From positions 50,445 through 114,444 of the forward strand of contig WHTA01000011.1 of the NCBI GenBank assembly GCA_009379825.1: 64,000 bases of DNA, in the 5' to 3' direction. A program made the translations under genes and the position numbers. Position 1 is the first letter of the stretch, and every line of letters starts with the position of its first letter. Source of the DNA: Streptosporangiales bacterium. Its GTDB lineage: Bacteria > Actinomycetota > Actinomycetes > Streptosporangiales > WHST01. A model generated the notes under the pieces. That model had not been told where the DNA came from and did not search any database. It saw nothing but the letters and a program-made list of their open reading frames with translations. Shown in pieces: positions 1-9,089 of this stretch.

Positions 1-728
1 TGCCCGGCGGGCTCGCCGCCGCGCTCGCACTGATCCGGCCGGGCACGCGGGTCGCGTCGATCTGCACCGGCGCGTTCGTGCTCGCGGCCGCGGGACTGCT
101 CGACGGCCGCCGGGCCACCACGCACTGGCGGGCAGCACGCGGGTTCCGGCGGGCGTTCCCCCAGGTGCGCCTGGACGCCGACGTGCTCTACACCGACGAG
201 GGCGACGTGCTCACCTCGGCGGGCGTCGCGGCGGGCATCGACCTGTGTCTGCACATGATCCGCAACGACCACGGCTCCGCGGTGGCCAACGACGTGGCCA
301 GGGGCACCGTCGTACCGCCGCACCGCGAGGGCGGGCAGGCCCAGTTCGTCCGCCGGCCGGTGCCGGCGCCGCGGGTCTCGTCCACCGGCGCGGCGCGCGC
401 CTGGGCGCTCGAGCATCTAGACCAGCCGCTGACGCTGCGCGACCTCGCCGGCAAGGAGTCGATGAGCGTACGTACCTTCACCCGCAGGTTCCGCGACGAG
501 GTCGGCGTCTCCCCGCTGCAGTGGGTGACCCAGCAACGCATCCAGCGCGCTCGCCAGCTGCTCGAGGAGACCGACCTGCCGGTCGACCGGATCGCCACCG
601 ACGTGGGGTTCGGCACAGCGACCTCGCTGCGCCAGCACCTGCAGGCCGCGATCGGCGTCTCGCCCACCACGTACCGCAGCACCTTCCGCTGCCCGGACAC
701 CGACCTGATCGAGGAGGAGCCGGCGTGA
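1..728 (+). CDS. GlxA-family AraC-type transcriptional regulator, 5' truncated by window edge
   Basis: The reading frame is open from base 3, so the start lies before the window. The visible part begins inside a DJ-1/PfpI-like domain: SICTGAFVLAAAGLLDGRRA contains the nucleophile-elbow cysteine typical of GlxA regulators. A C-terminal AraC double helix-turn-helix follows (MSVRTFTRRFRDEVGVSP, then a second helix pair ending GVSPTTYRSTFR). Family knowledge: these are cytoplasmic DNA-binding activators, and the DJ-1 domain is usually a ligand or dimerisation module rather than an enzyme. The stop overlaps the GTG of the next gene (GTGA at 725-728), so the two are translationally coupled and the dehydrogenase may be its target. 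The effector is unknown. Confidence 0.9.
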   Translation, partial: PGGLAAALALIRPGTRVASICTGAFVLAAAGLLDGRRATTHWRAARGFRRAFPQVRLDADVLYTDEGDVLTSAGVAAGIDLCLHMIRNDHGSAVANDVARGTVVPPHREGGQAQFVRRPVPAPRVSSTGAARAWALEHLDQPLTLRDLAGKESMSVRTFTRRFRDEVGVSPLQWVTQQRIQRARQLLEETDLPVDRIATDVGFGTATSLRQHLQAAIGVSPTTYRSTFRCPDTDLIEEEPA

Positions 729-1639
729 GCACCGCAGTGGTCTTCGACGAGTACGGCGATCCCGACGTCCTGCACCTGGCCGACGTCGAGCTGCCCGAGG
801 TGGCGCCCGACCAGGTCCTGGTGGACGTCGCCGCGGCCGGTGTGCAGCCGTTCGACACGTACTTCCGCAGTGGCCGTACGGCGTCCTGGCTGCCGGCCAC
901 CTTCCCGCAGCAGCTGGGCAACGAGGTCGCAGGCACCGTACGCGAGGTGGGCGCGGACGTCACCGCGTTCGCCGCCGGCGGCGAGGTGCTCGGCTGGGTC
1001 TCGTTCCGTGGTTACGCCGAACAGGTGGTCGTCAAGGCGAAGCAGCTGGTGGCGAAGCCGGTGGAGATGCCGTTCGAGGTGGCAGGCGTACTCACTGCCT
1101 CCGGGCAGACTGCAGCGACGGCGCTGGAGGACCTGGCGGTCACGGCCGGCGACACCTTCCTCGTACACGCGGCGGCCGGCGGCGTCGGTTCGTTCGCCGT
1201 GCAGCTCGCGCGGGCGGCAGGCGCGACGGTCATCGGCACCGCCAGCCCGCGCAACCACGACTACCTGAGGTCGCTCGGCGCACTGCCGGTCGGCTACGGC
1301 GACGGGCTCGCCGAGCGGGTGCGCGAGCTGGCGCCCGACGGTGTGGACGCCGCACTCGACGCCGCGGGCACCGACGAGGCGCTGCGGGTGTCGGCGGCGC
1401 TGGTCGCCGACAAGAACCGGGCCGGCAGCATCGCCGCGGGCGCGCAGGCCAAGGAGCTCGGCCTGCAGGAGCTCGGCACCAGGCGGTCCGCAGAGCGCCT
1501 CGCCCGTCTCGTGCGCCACTACCAGGACGGCGCGCTGCGCGTCACGGTCGACCGCGTCCTCACCCTCGCGGAAGCCGCCAAGGCCCACCGCGAGCTTGAG
1601 ACCGGCCACGTCCGCGGCAAGATCGTGCTCCGCGTCTAG
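725..1639 (+). CDS. Zinc-free NADP-dependent alcohol dehydrogenase / quinone oxidoreductase-like protein
   Basis: A 304-residue medium-chain dehydrogenase/reductase. The N-terminal GroES-like domain (residues about 1-120, with LGNEVAGTVREVG) is followed by a Rossmann domain with the nucleotide-binding stretch VHAAAGGVGSFAVQLARAAG. The structural and catalytic zinc cysteines are absent, which places it with quinone oxidoreductase (QOR) and enoyl-reductase-like members that use NADPH. The GTG at 725 is chosen because it overlaps the regulator stop and begins the conserved N-terminus; the longer frame upstream is a shadow of the regulator. Its stop TAG (1637-1639) interlocks with the stop of the convergent secDF gene in a shared CTAG. 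The substrate is unknown. Confidence 0.85.
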   Translation: MSTAVVFDEYGDPDVLHLADVELPEVAPDQVLVDVAAAGVQPFDTYFRSGRTASWLPATFPQQLGNEVAGTVREVGADVTAFAAGGEVLGWVSFRGYAEQVVVKAKQLVAKPVEMPFEVAGVLTASGQTAATALEDLAVTAGDTFLVHAAAGGVGSFAVQLARAAGATVIGTASPRNHDYLRSLGALPVGYGDGLAERVRELAPDGVDAALDAAGTDEALRVSAALVADKNRAGSIAAGAQAKELGLQELGTRRSAERLARLVRHYQDGALRVTVDRVLTLAEAAKAHRELETGHVRGKIVLRV

Positions 1640-3957
1640 ACGACGGCACCGGAGTCGGTGCGTTCGCCGCTGTGCGTACGCGGGCGACCCGACTTCTTCT
1701 TCGCCCCGCCGCGGTGTACGGCCACGGGTGCCTGCGTGCGGGAAGCCAGGCCGACGACGATCGGCGTCGCGGTGAACACCGTGGAGAACGTACCCGCCAC
1801 GATCCCGACCAGCAGCGCGACGGCGAAGTCGGTGAGCGAGTCGCCGCCGAGCACGGCGAGCGCCGCGAGGATGAACAACGCGCCCATCCCCGTGTTCACC
1901 GTGCGCGGCACCGTCTGGAGCACGGCGGTGTTGGCGACGCCGGCGAACGACGCGCCCTTCTGCCGGTGCGACAGCCCCCACTGCTCGCGGATGCGGTCGA
2001 ACACCACGACAGAGTCGTTCACCGAGTACCCGATCACCGTGAGCATCGCCGCAAGGAACACGCCGTCGACGGGTTTGCCCAGCCAGGCGAACGCGCCGAT
2101 GACGATCAGCACGTCCTGGAACATGGCCAGCACCGCGCCGAGACCGAAGGTCCAGCGGAACCTGATGGCCAGGTAGAGCAACTGCGCGGCGAGCGCGACG
2201 CCGAGTGCGATCAACGCCTTGTTGCGCAGCTCGTCGCCGAGGCTCGGGCCGATCAGCTCGTCGCGTTCCTTCTGCACGTCACCGGCCACCCGCTCCAGCG
2301 AGGTCTCGATGCTGTGCGCCTCGTCGTTGTCGAGCTGCCCGGTGCGTACGGAGATGTTGTCGCCCGAGGTCTGCACCACCGCGCGGGGGAAGCCCGCGTC
2401 GGCGACGGCCGACCGCGCCCGTTCGACGCTCACCTCGTCCGACACCGAGTACTCCAACACCCGGCCGCCGGTGAACTCGGCGCCGAAGTCGACGCCGCGG
2501 AACCCGATGCCGGCCAGTGCGACGACGACGACCACCGCGGAGACGCCGAGCCAGCGCTTGCGTCTGCTCATCAGGTCGGGGTTCCTGCGGGTCAGCCAGT
2601 TACGCACCCGGCCGGTGCTGGCGAGGCCGGTGATGGCGGGACGGTTCTTCAGCAGCCTCCGGTCCACAGCGAGCCCGGCGAGGAACCTGGTGATCAACAG
2701 CGCCGACACCATCGACGCGACCACACCGATGGACAACGTGACACCGAAGCCGCGCACCGGCCCGGACGCCAGGAAGAACAACAGGCCCGCCGCGAGCAGC
2801 GTGGTGACGTTGGAGTCGACGATCGCGCTCAACGCCTTGCCGAAGCCACCGGTCAACGCCCGCGAGACGTCACCGCGGTTCTCGCGCAGCTGGTACTCCT
2901 CCCGCGCTCGCTCGAACACCAGCACGTTCGCGTCCACAGCCATCCCGATGGCGAGCACGAAGCCGGCCAGGCCTGGCAGCGTCAGGGTGGCGTTCAACGC
3001 GACGAGCACGGCGTACGAGATCAGCGCGTAGCAGGCCAGCGCGACGGTCGCCAGGAAGCCGACGAGCCGGTAGATGACGACGATGAACAGCGCGGTCAGC
3101 GCCACGCCGATGACCGCGGCCTTGGCCGACGCCTCGATCGCGTCGGCGCCGAGTGTCGGGCCGACCGTGCGTTGCTCGATCACCTCGACCGGCATCGGCA
3201 GCGCGCCGCCCGCGATCAGTACGGCAAGATCCTTCGCCTCCTTTTCCTTGAACTGTCCGGTGATCTGCGTCGAGCCGCCGGTCATCCCGACGTCGCACTG
3301 GATGTCCTGCGCCACCTGCGGCGAGGAGATCACCTTGTCGTCGAGCACGATCGCCACCCGCCGCCGCGGGTCACCGGGCTGCTGACACGCAGCGTCGCCG
3401 GTGAGGCCCTCCCACTTCTGTACGCCTTCGCCCTCGAAGTCGACGTTGACCACCCACTGCGCGGTGGTCTGCTGGTCGATCACCGACTCCGCGCCCTTGA
3501 CCTCGTCACCGCTCAGCGCGCTCGGACCGAGCAACAGCCGCTGGCCGGCCTCGTCGGGCAGTACGCGTTCACCCTTGCCCAGCTCGGGTTTCTGGCCCTC
3601 GGGCGCGATCCCCTTCACCGGGTGGAACGAGAGCTGCGCGGTGCGGCCGATGACCTCCGCCGCCTCCCGCGGGTCCTGCACCCCGGGCAGCTCGACGATG
3701 ATGCGGTTCTCCCCCGACCTGGTCAGCGTGGGCTCGGACACGCCCAGCGCGTCCACCCGGCCACGGAGCACCTCCACCGTCCTGTCGGTCGTCTCCGCGT
3801 CGGCCTTCACCCTTGCGGTGTCCTGACCCTCGAGGACGATCTGGGTGCCGCCTCGCAGGTCGAGACCGAGGCGGGCCGGTGAGCTGAGCGCGAAGTACAG
3901 CGACGCGCCGATGATCGCCAGGGCGAGTACGGCGCGCACGACGGGTGCACGGGACAA
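1636..3957 (-). CDS. secDF: Protein translocase SecD/SecF fusion protein
   Basis: A 773-residue membrane protein that joins SecD (about residues 1-420) and SecF (about 460-740). It assists Sec-dependent export by using proton motive force to complete translocation. The first membrane segment (about 8-25) is followed by GLDLRGGTQIVLE. The SecD half carries AMAVDANVLVFERAREE. The SecF half has FGAEFTGGR and GYSVNDSVVVFDRIRE. A TTG start at 3957 is supported by GGAGG six bases upstream. Actinobacteria usually have separate secD and secF genes next to yajC and ruvB; none of these is here, so this is probably an accessory fused paralogue (inference). The C-terminal tail is basic. Confidence 0.93.
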   Translation of the reverse strand: MSRAPVVRAVLALAIIGASLYFALSSPARLGLDLRGGTQIVLEGQDTARVKADAETTDRTVEVLRGRVDALGVSEPTLTRSGENRIIVELPGVQDPREAAEVIGRTAQLSFHPVKGIAPEGQKPELGKGERVLPDEAGQRLLLGPSALSGDEVKGAESVIDQQTTAQWVVNVDFEGEGVQKWEGLTGDAACQQPGDPRRRVAIVLDDKVISSPQVAQDIQCDVGMTGGSTQITGQFKEKEAKDLAVLIAGGALPMPVEVIEQRTVGPTLGADAIEASAKAAVIGVALTALFIVVIYRLVGFLATVALACYALISYAVLVALNATLTLPGLAGFVLAIGMAVDANVLVFERAREEYQLRENRGDVSRALTGGFGKALSAIVDSNVTTLLAAGLLFFLASGPVRGFGVTLSIGVVASMVSALLITRFLAGLAVDRRLLKNRPAITGLASTGRVRNWLTRRNPDLMSRRKRWLGVSAVVVVVALAGIGFRGVDFGAEFTGGRVLEYSVSDEVSVERARSAVADAGFPRAVVQTSGDNISVRTGQLDNDEAHSIETSLERVAGDVQKERDELIGPSLGDELRNKALIALGVALAAQLLYLAIRFRWTFGLGAVLAMFQDVLIVIGAFAWLGKPVDGVFLAAMLTVIGYSVNDSVVVFDRIREQWGLSHRQKGASFAGVANTAVLQTVPRTVNTGMGALFILAALAVLGGDSLTDFAVALLVGIVAGTFSTVFTATPIVVGLASRTQAPVAVHRGGAKKKSGRPRTHSGERTDSGAVV

Positions 3958-4014
3958 CGAGAACCTCCGGAAGAGACGTGCGGCGCGTACGCGCGCACGG
4001 GAACGACGAGAGCG

Positions 4015-4452
4015 TCAGGATCCGGAGGTCGCGGGTGGTGCGCGGCCCTGCGGCACCCGGCCGCGTACGCCGCGCGCCCACGGGGCAGCGGTGTGTGCGA
4101 GCCCGAGCAGCAGCAGCGCACCGAGCAGGTAGGCAGCGGCGGCCGGCAGCGCCGGCGCGTCGCCGGACGCCGACTTGGCCGCGGCACCGGAACGCACCGC
4201 GACGGCGACCGTCGCGGCGGCGGCGCCACGGGACCACCGCACGGCGCTGTTCGCCGCACGGTCCGTGGCCCGTACGGCGCTGCTCCCGGTGACCGCGCCC
4301 GCGGCGCTGCCGCGTACGTCGGTCGCGCCGCCCGACCCGCTGCTGCGGGCGGTGGTGGAGCTCCACCCGAACGAGCCGAGCAGCACAGCGAGCGCGGCGA
4401 GCACGGCGGCGATCGCCACCGGCTTCATCCTGCGCCATCCGCGGTGCTGCAC
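4015..4452 (-). CDS. Small hypothetical membrane protein
   Basis: A 145-residue protein of no recognised family. It has a hydrophobic N-terminal segment (about residues 10-28, VAIAAVLAALAVLLGSF), an Ala/Ser/Arg-rich linker, and a second membrane segment (about 100-120, AAYLLGALLLLGLAH). The charged tail ends in SGS. The GTG start at 4452 is preceded by AAGGTGG at good spacing; ATG at 4428 is an alternative. It lies between pucR (22 bp upstream) and secDF (57 bp downstream) on the same strand and could be cotranscribed with either. Coding status is moderately sure: codon use looks real but the composition is low-complexity. Confidence 0.55.
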   Translation of the reverse strand: MQHRGWRRMKPVAIAAVLAALAVLLGSFGWSSTTARSSGSGGATDVRGSAAGAVTGSSAVRATDRAANSAVRWSRGAAAATVAVAVRSGAAAKSASGDAPALPAAAAYLLGALLLLGLAHTAAPWARGVRGRVPQGRAPPATSGS

Positions 4453-4473
4453 GTAGCCACCTTACGGACCAGG

Positions 4474-5976
4474 TCAGCGCAGCTGGAGCGCGAGGTGCAG
4501 GTCGACCAGGTCCGGCAGCCGCCGCAGGTCCTTGCCGGTGAGCTGCTCGATCCGCTCGACCCGGTACCGCAGCGTGTTCACGTGGACGTGCAGCTGCTCG
4601 GCCGCCTTCGACCACGAGCCGGAAGACGCCAGGTAGACCTCCAGCGTGTGCACGAGCTCGGACGTGTGCTGCGCGTCGTACTCCAGCAGCGGCCCGAGCA
4701 CCCGGGCGCGGAAGGTGGCGCGGACGTCCGCGGGCACACTCGCCAGCAGCAGCTCGTGGCCGTCCAGCTCGTCCGGACCGGCGACGGCGACCGGCTCCGC
4801 CTTCGCGACCGCCAGCTGGTGTGCGTGCCGCGCCTCGGTGACCGCGCCGACCAGGCCGTCGGCCCCCGGCACCTGCTCGCTGATGCCGGCGGCCATCCGC
4901 TCGCCTGGCGTGACCGCGGTCGCCACCGCCCTGGCCGCCGCCGTGAGGTCGTCGCCGGTGCCCGCGACCGAGGCGACCGCGAGCACGCCGTCGCCGTCCG
5001 GCAGCCAGACGAACGGCTCCGCACGCCCCGCGACGACCTCGAGCGCCAGGGCGGCGAGCCGTTCTGCGCCGACGGTGCCGGACAGCACGAGCACGCTGAG
5101 CGGCTCACCGGGCTCCAGGCCGGCGAGCCGCAGCCGCGCCGCGACCGCCGCCGTGTCCGCGCCGTCGTCGAGCAGGGCGAGCAGGTCGTCGTCGGTCCTG
5201 GCGGCGTGCACCTGACCGTCGGCATCCAGCGCGACCATGGCCGCAAGCTCGTCCACCACCGAGCGCCGCTGCGGTGGCCAGCGGGTGTGGTCGTCGTCCA
5301 CGACGAGCAGCCGGCGCACCGGCGCCAGCGCCTGCACCGCGAACACCGAGTGCATCACGCCGCCGCCGGCGTCCACCAGGAACGGCAGCGGGGCGCCGCG
5401 CGCCACCTCGCCGAGGATGGTGTCGCATTGCCGCTGCGCGACGGTGGAGTTGCCGCGCAGCAGCCGCCCGGTCGGCGACAGCACGCCGCAGCGCATGTCC
5501 AGCTCGCCGGCGACCAGGTCGAGCACGCCGGCGAGGTCGCTGCCGGCCTCGATGAGCGAGCGGTGCCGGCCGAGCACGGTGGCCAGGTCGGCGGAACGCA
5601 CGGCGGACGCCTGGCGTACGACGTGCTCGGTGATCGTGGAGAACGCGACCTCGGCGCGCACGTGGAACAGCGGCAGCCGGTGGTGCCGGCAGGCGGCCAC
5701 CAGGTCGGTGGGCAGCTCGTCGCGGTCCGGGTCGCCGGCGCCGAGGGCGGCCGCGCCCGCGGCGACCAGGTGCCGGACGAACCGCTCGGCGTCGTCGGCG
5801 TCGCGGCGCCACACCATGCCGGTGAGGACGAGCTCACCGCCGGTGAGATACCGGCGGGGATCGGGCAGGTCCGTGGTGACCACCCAGCTGACCGTGCGGT
5901 CCAGCTGCCGCTCGCCGCACAGCAGCTCCAGCCCCAGCTCCGGCGTCTGGAGCAGCGACCTGAGGTCCACCGCCAT
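4474..5976 (-). CDS. pucR: PucR-family transcriptional regulator of purine catabolism
   Basis: A 500-residue cytoplasmic regulator. The N-terminal PucR sensor domain (about 1-120) begins with the typical L-x-x-Pro-E-L-G-L-x-L-L-x-G arrangement. A GGDEF-like middle region follows, and the C-terminal HTH_30 (about 450-500) contains NTLRYRVERIEQLTG. In Bacillus, PucR controls urate and allantoin degradation. Here it is divergent from uraD and the whole purine operon, so it is very likely the local regulator (inference from context). The ATG at 5976 has no good Shine-Dalgarno site but lies six bases after a CACAAT -10-like box, so it may be leaderless. Confidence 0.9.
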   Translation of the reverse strand: MAVDLRSLLQTPELGLELLCGERQLDRTVSWVVTTDLPDPRRYLTGGELVLTGMVWRRDADDAERFVRHLVAAGAAALGAGDPDRDELPTDLVAACRHHRLPLFHVRAEVAFSTITEHVVRQASAVRSADLATVLGRHRSLIEAGSDLAGVLDLVAGELDMRCGVLSPTGRLLRGNSTVAQRQCDTILGEVARGAPLPFLVDAGGGVMHSVFAVQALAPVRRLLVVDDDHTRWPPQRRSVVDELAAMVALDADGQVHAARTDDDLLALLDDGADTAAVAARLRLAGLEPGEPLSVLVLSGTVGAERLAALALEVVAGRAEPFVWLPDGDGVLAVASVAGTGDDLTAAARAVATAVTPGERMAAGISEQVPGADGLVGAVTEARHAHQLAVAKAEPVAVAGPDELDGHELLLASVPADVRATFRARVLGPLLEYDAQHTSELVHTLEVYLASSGSWSKAAEQLHVHVNTLRYRVERIEQLTGKDLRRLPDLVDLHLALQLR

Positions 5977-5982
5977 CAGCTC

Positions 5983-5988
5983 ATTGTG
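5983..5988 (-). promoter_or_regulatory. Putative leaderless -10 box of pucR
   Basis: CACAAT on the minus strand ends six bases before the pucR ATG. The same hexamer with the same gap precedes the genes starting at 31941 (minus) and 44021 (plus). No clear -35 was recognised. Confidence 0.4.
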
Positions 5989-6127
5989 CCTGCTCGGCGG
6001 GTAATTCGGAGAAAGCTACGAGACCGCCGCGCCGGCAGGGCGACATTCTCGTACGCGGCGCCGATTGTGCGCACCACGCTGCGCGACGTCTAATGCAAAC
6101 CTCGGCAACGCGGCGGGTGGAGGTGGC

Positions 6128-6619
6128 GTGACGCTCGACGAGTTCAACCGCCTCCACCCGCACGCGGCCGTGACCGAGCTGCTCACCTGTTGTGCCTCAC
6201 GGGGGTGGGCACAGCAGGTGAGCCACGGCCGGCCGTACCGGTCCGCGGACGCGTTGCTCGCCGCCGGCGACACGGCGTTCGCCGCGCTCTCCGCATGCGA
6301 CGTGGACACGGCCGTCGCCGCGCACCCGCGCATCGGCGAGCGACCTGCGGCGACCGACCGGGCGTCCACGTGGTCGCGGCAGGAACAGGCCGGCGTGGCC
6401 ACGAGCGACGTACGTGCCGAGCTGGCCGCGGCGAACGTCGCGTACGAGGAGCGGTTCGGGCACGTGTTCCTGATCTGCGCCACCGGCCGCAGCGCCGCGG
6501 AGATCCTGGCCGAGGCACGGCGGCGGCTCGCCAACGACGCGCACACCGAACGCGCCGAGACGGTGCGCGAGCTCGGCGCGATCGTGCGGCTGCGGCTGCG
6601 GAAGCTGGTGACGCAGTGA
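6128..6619 (+). CDS. uraD: 2-oxo-4-hydroxy-4-carboxy-5-ureidoimidazoline (OHCU) decarboxylase
   Basis: A 163-residue enzyme that decarboxylates OHCU to S-allantoin, the last of three steps from urate. The catalytic histidine sits in HPRIGE (H66), and the second family signature GHVFLICATGRSAAEIL lies at about 120-137. The GTG at 6128 is chosen because GGAGG (6119-6123) precedes it and it gives the normal family length. A longer upstream reading is possible but has no ribosome site. It is the first gene of the rightward purine operon, and its stop overlaps uraH (GTGA, 6616-6619). Confidence 0.92.
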   Translation: MTLDEFNRLHPHAAVTELLTCCASRGWAQQVSHGRPYRSADALLAAGDTAFAALSACDVDTAVAAHPRIGERPAATDRASTWSRQEQAGVATSDVRAELAAANVAYEERFGHVFLICATGRSAAEILAEARRRLANDAHTERAETVRELGAIVRLRLRKLVTQ

Positions 6620-6939
6620 CCCTCTCCTCGCACCTGCTCGACGCCACCTCCGGCCGGCCCGCGGCCGGTGTGTGGCTGAGCCTGTGGCGGCAGGAGGGCC
6701 ACGACTGGAAGTTCGTCGCCGACGGGCACACCGACACCGAAGGACGAGTGCGGGACTGGCCGTTGACCGTCGGCAACCACCGGCTCGTCTTCGACACCGG
6801 CGGCTGGTGGCGGGACCGCGGCCAGCCGACGTTCCACCCCGAGGTCGTAGTGACGTTCACCGTCGCCGACGCCGACGCCCACCACCACGTGCCGCTGCTG
6901 CTGAGCCCGTTCTCGTACACCACCTACCGGGGCAGCTGA
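6616..6939 (+). CDS. uraH: 5-hydroxyisourate hydrolase (transthyretin-like)
   Basis: A 107-residue enzyme of the transthyretin-related family that hydrolyses 5-hydroxyisourate, the product of urate oxidase, to OHCU. It has the N-terminal SSHLLDATSGRPA motif with the active-site His (H6) and the diagnostic C-terminal YRGS (104-107), which in this family closes the active site. The length is normal. The GTG start overlaps the uraD stop by 4 bp, and urate oxidase starts two bases after its stop. The order uraD-uraH-uricase therefore encodes all three urate-to-allantoin steps in one transcript. Confidence 0.95.
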   Translation: MTLSSHLLDATSGRPAAGVWLSLWRQEGHDWKFVADGHTDTEGRVRDWPLTVGNHRLVFDTGGWWRDRGQPTFHPEVVVTFTVADADAHHHVPLLLSPFSYTTYRGS

Positions 6940-6940
6940 G

Positions 6941-7768
6941 ATGGACACCGTGCTCGCGTCGAACAGGTACGGCAAGGCCGAGACCAGGTTGGTGCGGATC
7001 GACCGCGGCGACCCGCAGCACGAGGTCGTCGACCTGACGGTGACGACGACGCTCACCGGCGACTTCGCGGACGCGCACCTCGCCGGCGACAACCGCAATG
7101 TGCTGCCCACCGACAGCCAGAAGAACACCGTGTACGCGTTCGCGCGCGACGGCGTCGGCTCGCCTGAGGCGTTCGGCACGCGGTTGGCCAGGCACTTCGT
7201 GGACACCCAGCCGAGCGTGCACACGGCGTGCGTGGAGCTTGCCGCGCACCGGTGGGAACGGGTCGGCCCGCACTCGTTCACCCGCGCAGAAGGCGGCGAG
7301 ACGCGTACCGCGACGGTCGGCTACGACGGCAGCGTCCCCACGGTGACCGCCGGCCTCACCAGCCTGCTGCTGCTGAACTCCACGGCGTCGGAGTTCACCG
7401 ACTTCGCCGTGGACGAGTACACGACGCTCGAACCCACCACCGAGCGGGTGCTCGCCACCTCGGTGACCGCGCGGTGGCGCTACGGCGTGGACACCGTGGA
7501 CTACGACACCGCGCACGCGATCGCGCGGGCGGCGCTCGTCGAGGCGTTCGCCGACACCTACTCGCTCGCGCTGCAGCAGACGCTGTACGCAATGGGCGAG
7601 CGGGTGCTCGCCCGTATCCCCGAGGTCACGGAGGTCACGCTCACGCTGCCGAACAAACACCACTTCCTGGTCGACCTGACACCGTTCGGCAGGGACAACC
7701 CGGACGCCGTCTACTACGCCGCCGACCGGCCGTACGGCCTGATCGAGGGCACGGTGGCCCGCGCATGA
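6941..7768 (+). CDS. uox: Urate oxidase (cofactor-free uricase)
   Basis: A 275-residue uricase that oxidises urate to 5-hydroxyisourate using O2. Two tunnelling-fold halves are visible. Likely catalytic residues are the Lys near the N-terminus (YGKAETRLVRI, K12), Thr in VLPTDSQKNTVYAF (T57) and His in LPNKHHFLVDL (H240/H241). The ATG at 6941 follows uraH by one base. Its stop overlaps the next ATG (ATGA, 7765-7768). Unlike eukaryotic uricases, there is no peroxisomal tail. Confidence 0.95.
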   Translation: MDTVLASNRYGKAETRLVRIDRGDPQHEVVDLTVTTTLTGDFADAHLAGDNRNVLPTDSQKNTVYAFARDGVGSPEAFGTRLARHFVDTQPSVHTACVELAAHRWERVGPHSFTRAEGGETRTATVGYDGSVPTVTAGLTSLLLLNSTASEFTDFAVDEYTTLEPTTERVLATSVTARWRYGVDTVDYDTAHAIARAALVEAFADTYSLALQQTLYAMGERVLARIPEVTEVTLTLPNKHHFLVDLTPFGRDNPDAVYYAADRPYGLIEGTVARA

Positions 7769-8625
7769 GCACCGACTTCTTCCGGCCTGCCTCGTTGCGG
7801 GAGGCCGTCGAGACGAAGGCCGCGCATCCGGACGCGACGCCGATCGCCGGCGGCACCGACGTGATGGTGGAGCTGAACTTCGACCGCAGGCCGCCGGGTG
7901 CACTGCTCGACCTCACCGCCGTGCCCGAGCTGGCCTGCTGGGAACGCACCGGCGACGGGGTGCGGCTCGGCGCCGCGGTGACGTACACGACGGTCATCGA
8001 GCAGCTTGGTGTGCTGCTGCCGGCGCTCGCGTTCGCGGCCCGCACCGTGGGGTCGCCGCAGATCCGCAACCGGGGCACGGTCGGCGGCAACCTCGGCGCC
8101 GGCTCGCCGGCCGGTGACAGCCACCCGCCGTTGCTGGCCACGGGCGCCGAGGTCGAGCTGGTCAGCGTGCGCGGCACCCGCACAGTGGCCGCTACCGACT
8201 TCTACGTCGGCGCGAAGCGCACCGCGCTTGCCCCGGACGAGCTGATCGCCGCGGTCCTCGTACCGCTGGTGCCCGGCCCGCAGCAGTTCGCGAAGATCGG
8301 TCCGCGCAACGCGATGGTCATCGCCGTCTGCTCGTTCGCGCTCGCCCTCGACCCGGCACACCAGCGGGTCGGTACGGGTATCGGCTCGGCCGGGCCCACG
8401 CCGTTACGGGCGCCGGATGCGGAGGAGCTGCTGGCGAACGAGCTGCCGTGGCAGCGGCGGGACCGGCTGGGTGACGCCGTCGCGCAGCGGTTCGGCGAGC
8501 TAGTCGCGGCCGCCGCTACACCCATCGACGACGTGCGCGGCACCGCCCGGTACCGCAGGCACGCGCTCGCGGTGCTGGCCCGCCGCTGCCTGCTCTGGAC
8601 GTGGGAGGAGCTGCGATGCGCGTAA
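7765..8625 (+). CDS. xdhB: Xanthine dehydrogenase FAD-binding subunit
   Basis: A 286-residue subunit of the three-part molybdenum hydroxylase that turns hypoxanthine and xanthine into urate. FAD-binding motifs are PIAGGTDVMVEL (about 26-37) and TVGGNLGAGSPAGD (about 110-123); the C-terminal CO-dehydrogenase flavoprotein domain follows. The ATG at 7765 overlaps the uricase stop. It overlaps the 2Fe-2S subunit gene by 10 bp. It passes electrons from the iron-sulfur subunit to NAD or another acceptor (family knowledge). Confidence 0.93.
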   Translation: MSTDFFRPASLREAVETKAAHPDATPIAGGTDVMVELNFDRRPPGALLDLTAVPELACWERTGDGVRLGAAVTYTTVIEQLGVLLPALAFAARTVGSPQIRNRGTVGGNLGAGSPAGDSHPPLLATGAEVELVSVRGTRTVAATDFYVGAKRTALAPDELIAAVLVPLVPGPQQFAKIGPRNAMVIAVCSFALALDPAHQRVGTGIGSAGPTPLRAPDAEELLANELPWQRRDRLGDAVAQRFGELVAAAATPIDDVRGTARYRRHALAVLARRCLLWTWEELRCA

Positions 8626-9089
8626 CGTGCACCGTCAACGGCACGACCAGGACCGCCGATGGCGTCCGGGCCGGCGAGAGCCTGTTGTACCTGCTGCGCG
8701 AGCGGCTCGGCCTGCCGGGCACGAAGAACGCCTGCGAACAAGGCGAATGCGGCTCCTGCACGGTGTTCCTCGACGGCGTGCTGGCGTGCGCCTGCCTGGT
8801 CGCCGCCGGCCAGGCGTCCGGTCGCGAGGTCGTCACCGTGGAGGGCCTGACGTCCGCCGGCGAGCCCGACCCGGTGCAGGCGGCGTTCGTGACGGCGGAC
8901 GCCGTGCAGTGTGGCTTCTGCACGCCCGGCCTGGTCGTCGCCGTGCACGACCTGCTGGCCCGCCGCAAGGACCCGTCCGACGCAGAGATCAGGGAGGCAC
9001 TCGCCGGGAACCTCTGCCGCTGCACCGGCTACGAGAAGATCCTCGACGCGGTGCGCCTGGCCGCGCAGCGACGCGAGGTGACGCGATGA
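8616..9089 (+). CDS. xdhC: Xanthine dehydrogenase 2Fe-2S subunit
   Basis: A 157-residue electron-transfer subunit with two [2Fe-2S] clusters. The N-terminal plant-ferredoxin-type cluster uses C40, C45, C48 and C60 (CEQGECGSC). The C-terminal helical cluster uses C99, C102, C134 and C136 (CGFC and CRC). All eight ligands are present. The ATG at 8616 is preferred over an in-frame GTG at 8601 because GGGAGGAG (about 8602-8609) is correctly spaced. The stop overlaps the deaminase ATG (ATGA, 9086-9089). Confidence 0.95.
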   Translation: MRVTCTVNGTTRTADGVRAGESLLYLLRERLGLPGTKNACEQGECGSCTVFLDGVLACACLVAAGQASGREVVTVEGLTSAGEPDPVQAAFVTADAVQCGFCTPGLVVAVHDLLARRKDPSDAEIREALAGNLCRCTGYEKILDAVRLAAQRREVTR

